From positions 1 to 24,564 of the forward strand of contig JAKFXJ010000077.1 of assembly GCA_021731425.1 (NCBI GenBank): a stretch of 24,564 nucleotides of DNA, given 5' to 3'. Under the pieces are notes generated by a model that saw only the letters and a program-made list of their open reading frames with translations, was not told where the DNA came from and searched no databases. The DNA is from Limnohabitans sp. Lineage in GTDB: Bacteria > Pseudomonadota > Gammaproteobacteria > Burkholderiales > Burkholderiaceae_C. A program made the position numbers and the translations under genes. Of the stretch, positions 22,541 through 24,564 are shown in pieces; position 1 is the first letter of the stretch; each line of letters opens with the position of its first letter.

Positions 22541-22655
22541 GGGGGAGTTGGGACGCGGGCCAAAACAGTGAGTCAGAGAGAGGGACGCATCTTACGTGAG
22601 GGTTCTGTGCACCGGTTTGGGGGGGCATATGTGCGCCCGGCAAGCGTGTGCCGCT

Positions 22656-22672
22656 TTGGGTGCGCTTCTTGC
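22656..22672 (+). promoter_or_regulatory. Candidate sigma-54 promoter of the ammonium transporter
   Basis: TGGGTGCGCTTCTTGCT has GG at 22659-22660 and GC at 22671-22672, the exact 10-base spacing of sigma-54 -24/-12 elements, and a good TTGCT -12 box; the -24 box matches only partly (GGTGCG against GGCACG). Nitrogen-controlled ammonium transporter genes are often sigma-54 dependent. Confidence 0.45.
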
Positions 22673-22677
22673 TTTTG

Positions 22678-22717
22678 TTTGGTGCGCGGGGGTAAGTGAC
22701 CCCCAAAATGCACCAAA
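22678..22717 (+). promoter_or_regulatory. Nested palindrome with NtrC-like half-sites before amtB
   Basis: Outer arms TTTGGTGC (22678-22685) and GCACCAAA (22710-22717) match perfectly; inner arms GGGGGT (22688-22693) and ACCCCC (22699-22704) enclose AAGTG. The outer arms contain TGGTGC and TGCACCA, the half-sites of NtrC operators, but in reversed order and widely spaced. A third half-site TGCACCG lies at 22608-22614. It could be a regulator site, a leader RNA hairpin, or both. Confidence 0.5.
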
Positions 22718-22745
22718 TTAATTCAAAAATCACCGAAGGACAATC

Positions 22746-23948
22746 GTGGAAGCACTAAAACAGGGCGCGGATACGCTTTTTATTTTGTTGGGCGGCATCA
22801 TGGTGTTGGCCATGCACGCCGGTTTTGCATTTTTGGAACTGGGCACAGTTCGCAAAAAGAACCAGGTCAATGCGTTGGTCAAAATCCTGGTGGATTTTTC
22901 GGTGTCCACCGTGGTTTATTTTGTGGTGGGCTACAGCGTGGCCTACGGCACCACTTTCTTTGTGGGAGCGGAACAGCTGGCCACCAAGAACGGTTATGAC
23001 CTGGTCAAGTTCTTCTTTTTGTTGACCTTTGCGGCGGCCATTCCCGCCATCATTTCGGGCGGCATTGCCGAGCGGGCCAAGTTTTGGCCACAGCTGATCG
23101 CCACGGCGGTGATCGTGGGCTTTGTTTACCCTTTCTTTGAGGGCATTGCCTGGAACCAGCACTTCGGCGTGCAGGCCTGGATCAAGGCGGTCACGGGCGA
23201 TGAGTTCCATGACTTTGCGGGCTCGGTGGTGGTGCACGCCATGGGCGGCTGGATCGCTTTGCCTGCCGTTGTTTTGTTGGGCGCCCGCTACAACCGCTAC
23301 CGCAAGGACGGTGTGGTGTCTGCGCACCCACCTTCAAGCATTCCTTTCCTGGCTTTGGGTTCGTGGATCCTGATCGTGGGCTGGTTTGGCTTCAATGTGA
23401 TGAGCGCCCAGACGCTGGACAAGATTTCGGGACTGGTGGCCGTCAACTCCTTGATGGCCATGGTGGGCGGCACCTTGGCAGCTTTGGTCTTGGGCAAAAA
23501 CGACCCCGGCTTTGTGCACAACGGCCCCTTGGCAGGTTTGGTGGCAGTGTGTGCAGGCTCCGACTTGATGCACCCTTTTGGTGCCTTGGTGGTCGGTGCT
23601 GTGGCGGGTGCCCTGTTTGTGGTCATGTTCACCCTGACCCAAAACAGGTGGAAGATCGACGACGTGTTGGGCGTGTGGCCCTTGCATGGCATTTGTGGCG
23701 CCTGGGGCGGCATTGCTGCAGGCATTTTTGGCGCCAGCAGCCTGGGGGGGTTGGGCGGTGTCAACCTGACGGCGCAGTTGATCGGCACCGCCATGGGTGT
23801 GGCCTGGGCTTTGGTCGGTGGCTTGGTGATTTACGGCCTGCTCAAAGTCACGCTGGGTCTGAAACTCAGCCAAGAAGAAGAATACGACGGCGCAGACTTG
23901 AGCATTCACAAAATCAGCGCCACCCCTGACCGCGAAGTGAGTTGGTAA
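22746..23948 (+). CDS. amtB: Ammonium transporter, Amt/AmtB family
   Basis: A 400-residue inner-membrane channel with eleven predicted helices. Family residues are present: the twin pore histidines H164 (DFAGSVVVHAMGG) and H314 (PLHGICGAWGG), D156 at the ammonium-recruitment region, ISGGIAER (103-110), and GPLAGLVAVCAG. It starts directly with a hydrophobic helix (LFILLGGIMVLAMHAGFAFLE) and lacks the extra N-terminal signal helix of E. coli AmtB. Start is GTG 22746, with GAAGGA five bases upstream. The cytoplasmic C-tail is the short type that PII (GlnK) proteins dock to, but no glnK is adjacent. Sigma-54 and NtrC-like elements in the leader suggest induction under nitrogen limitation. Confidence 0.93.
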   Translation: MEALKQGADTLFILLGGIMVLAMHAGFAFLELGTVRKKNQVNALVKILVDFSVSTVVYFVVGYSVAYGTTFFVGAEQLATKNGYDLVKFFFLLTFAAAIPAIISGGIAERAKFWPQLIATAVIVGFVYPFFEGIAWNQHFGVQAWIKAVTGDEFHDFAGSVVVHAMGGWIALPAVVLLGARYNRYRKDGVVSAHPPSSIPFLALGSWILIVGWFGFNVMSAQTLDKISGLVAVNSLMAMVGGTLAALVLGKNDPGFVHNGPLAGLVAVCAGSDLMHPFGALVVGAVAGALFVVMFTLTQNRWKIDDVLGVWPLHGICGAWGGIAAGIFGASSLGGLGGVNLTAQLIGTAMGVAWALVGGLVIYGLLKVTLGLKLSQEEEYDGADLSIHKISATPDREVSW

Positions 23949-24005
23949 AACAACAACATCAAGGTGCGCCAGAGCACGTTTTGACGGGGCTTTAGGGGAA
24001 ATGCC

Positions 24006-24067
24006 TTGCAATTTTTTTGGCGATATCGCAGATAATGACTTGACTTCGGTGCAAAAACCCTGAAGTC
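24006..24067 (+). promoter_or_regulatory. Candidate promoter and leader hairpin of the RRM protein gene
   Basis: TTGCAA (24006-24011) and GATAAT (24031-24036) form a possible promoter with a 19-bp spacer. The spacer contains the perfect palindrome GCGATATCGC (24020-24029). Just downstream GACTTC (24042-24047) pairs with GAAGTC (24062-24067). If this promoter is right, the leader is about 135 bases, long for this genome and reminiscent of cold-shock mRNAs. Confidence 0.4.
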
Positions 24068-24178
24068 TAGTCTGCGGTGACCAGATCAGTTTCGCTTTCC
24101 TTCCGATGTTTTCAGGTTTGTTGAATGCGCTTTCAGAGCTCCATCGCTTTTATTTCTGTGTTTTGAGTAGTCCCTTTC

Positions 24179-24564
24179 ATGGGCAACAAACTTTACGTCG
24201 GCAACCTGCCTTACTCGGTTCGCGACGGCGATCTGGAACAAGCCTTCGGCGAATTCGGTGCTGTGACCAGCGCCAAAGTCATGATGGAGCGCGACACTGG
24301 CCGCTCCAAAGGCTTTGGTTTTGTGGAAATGGGCAGCGACGACGAAGCACAAGCTGCGATCAATGGCATGAACGGTCAGCCTTTGGGTGGTCGCAATGTG
24401 GTGGTCAATGAAGCACGCCCCATGGAAGCGCGTCCTCCCCGCACAGGCGGCGGCGGCTTCGGCGGTGGTCGCCGTGAAGGCGGTGGTGGTGGTTACGGCG
24501 GCGGTGGCGGCGGCTTCGGCGGTGGTGGCTACGGCGGCGGACGTGAAGGCGGCGGCGGTGGTTA
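24179..24564 (+). CDS. Glycine-rich RRM RNA-binding protein (partial)
   Basis: The first 128 residues of a protein running off the window. Residues 3-80 are one RNA recognition motif: RNP2 LYVGNL (5-10) and RNP1 KGFGFVEM (44-51) with the aromatic RNA-stacking residues Y6, F46 and F48. A short linker (PMEARPPRT) leads into a Gly-rich tail with Phe, Tyr and Arg-Glu repeats, GGGGFGGGRREGGGGGYGGG and onward. This layout matches bacterial Rbp proteins, known mostly from cyanobacteria and betaproteobacteria, several of which are cold-induced RNA chaperones. ATG 24179 begins just before RNP2 although no good Shine-Dalgarno is seen; the leader is long and structured. Confidence 0.92.
   Translation, partial: MGNKLYVGNLPYSVRDGDLEQAFGEFGAVTSAKVMMERDTGRSKGFGFVEMGSDDEAQAAINGMNGQPLGGRNVVVNEARPMEARPPRTGGGGFGGGRREGGGGGYGGGGGGFGGGGYGGGREGGGGG

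Noticed and set aside
22541..22745. Possible yybP-ykoY manganese riboswitch before the GDT1-like gene
   Set aside because: The conserved blocks of that RNA are not seen on the minus strand; the GGGGAGT string nearby is on the opposite strand.
23960..23980. Terminator after amtB (GTGC/GCAC stem followed by GTTTT)
   Set aside because: A 4-bp stem and four T residues are too weak to call.
24437..24564. Tandem GGC/GGT repeat as a possible DNA repeat element
   Set aside because: It is the in-frame Gly-rich tail of the RRM protein, not an independent repeat.

Overview
The window looks like a chromosomal segment of a betaproteobacterium in the order Burkholderiales, probably close to the Comamonadaceae. 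This is inference from content. Codons strongly prefer G or C in the third position. There is a Bug-type solute-binding protein and a metX-metW pair. A glycine-rich RRM protein lies at the right edge. No rRNA, tRNA, CRISPR array, integrase or insertion sequence was recognised.

Left part (1-5334). The edge holds what looks like the 3' end of a broken plus-strand gene, which overlaps an MpaB/DUF2236-type oxygenase gene. Next come a PH-domain protein, a lipocalin translationally coupled to an SDR-family protein that lacks the usual catalytic residues, and a divergent unit with an isocitrate lyase/PEP mutase-family enzyme and an exported Bug-family binding protein.

Catabolic cluster (5336-8834). 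A GntR/FCD regulator faces away from a three-gene unit: FAD aromatic-type monooxygenase, DUF2783 protein and VOC-family (glyoxalase/dioxygenase fold) protein. The 240-bp region between them is rich in structure. It holds a TTGT/ACAA operator-like palindrome at the regulator start, a long inverted repeat, one copy of a REP-like element, and a palindrome flanked by direct repeats near the monooxygenase.

Transport and hydrolase operon (9348-17756, minus strand). A full peptide-type ABC importer (binding protein, two permeases, two ATPases) is followed without large gaps by three different amidohydrolase/metallopeptidase-type enzymes: an N-formylglutamate amidohydrolase family member, an AstE/aspartoacylase family member and an M14-like carboxypeptidase. 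A divergent LysR gene probably controls it. The simplest reading is uptake and stepwise hydrolysis of a small N-acylated amino acid or peptide; the substrate is unknown.

Methionine and ion region (18794-23948). metX and metW overlap by 4 bp and an MFS exporter follows. The metX leader carries a promoter, a SAM-II-type riboswitch and an intrinsic terminator. Further right are a TMEM165/GDT1-type Mn/Ca exporter and a GTG-started ammonium transporter whose leader has a sigma-54-like promoter and NtrC-like half-sites. The window ends inside a glycine-rich RRM RNA-binding protein gene with a long, structured 5' leader.
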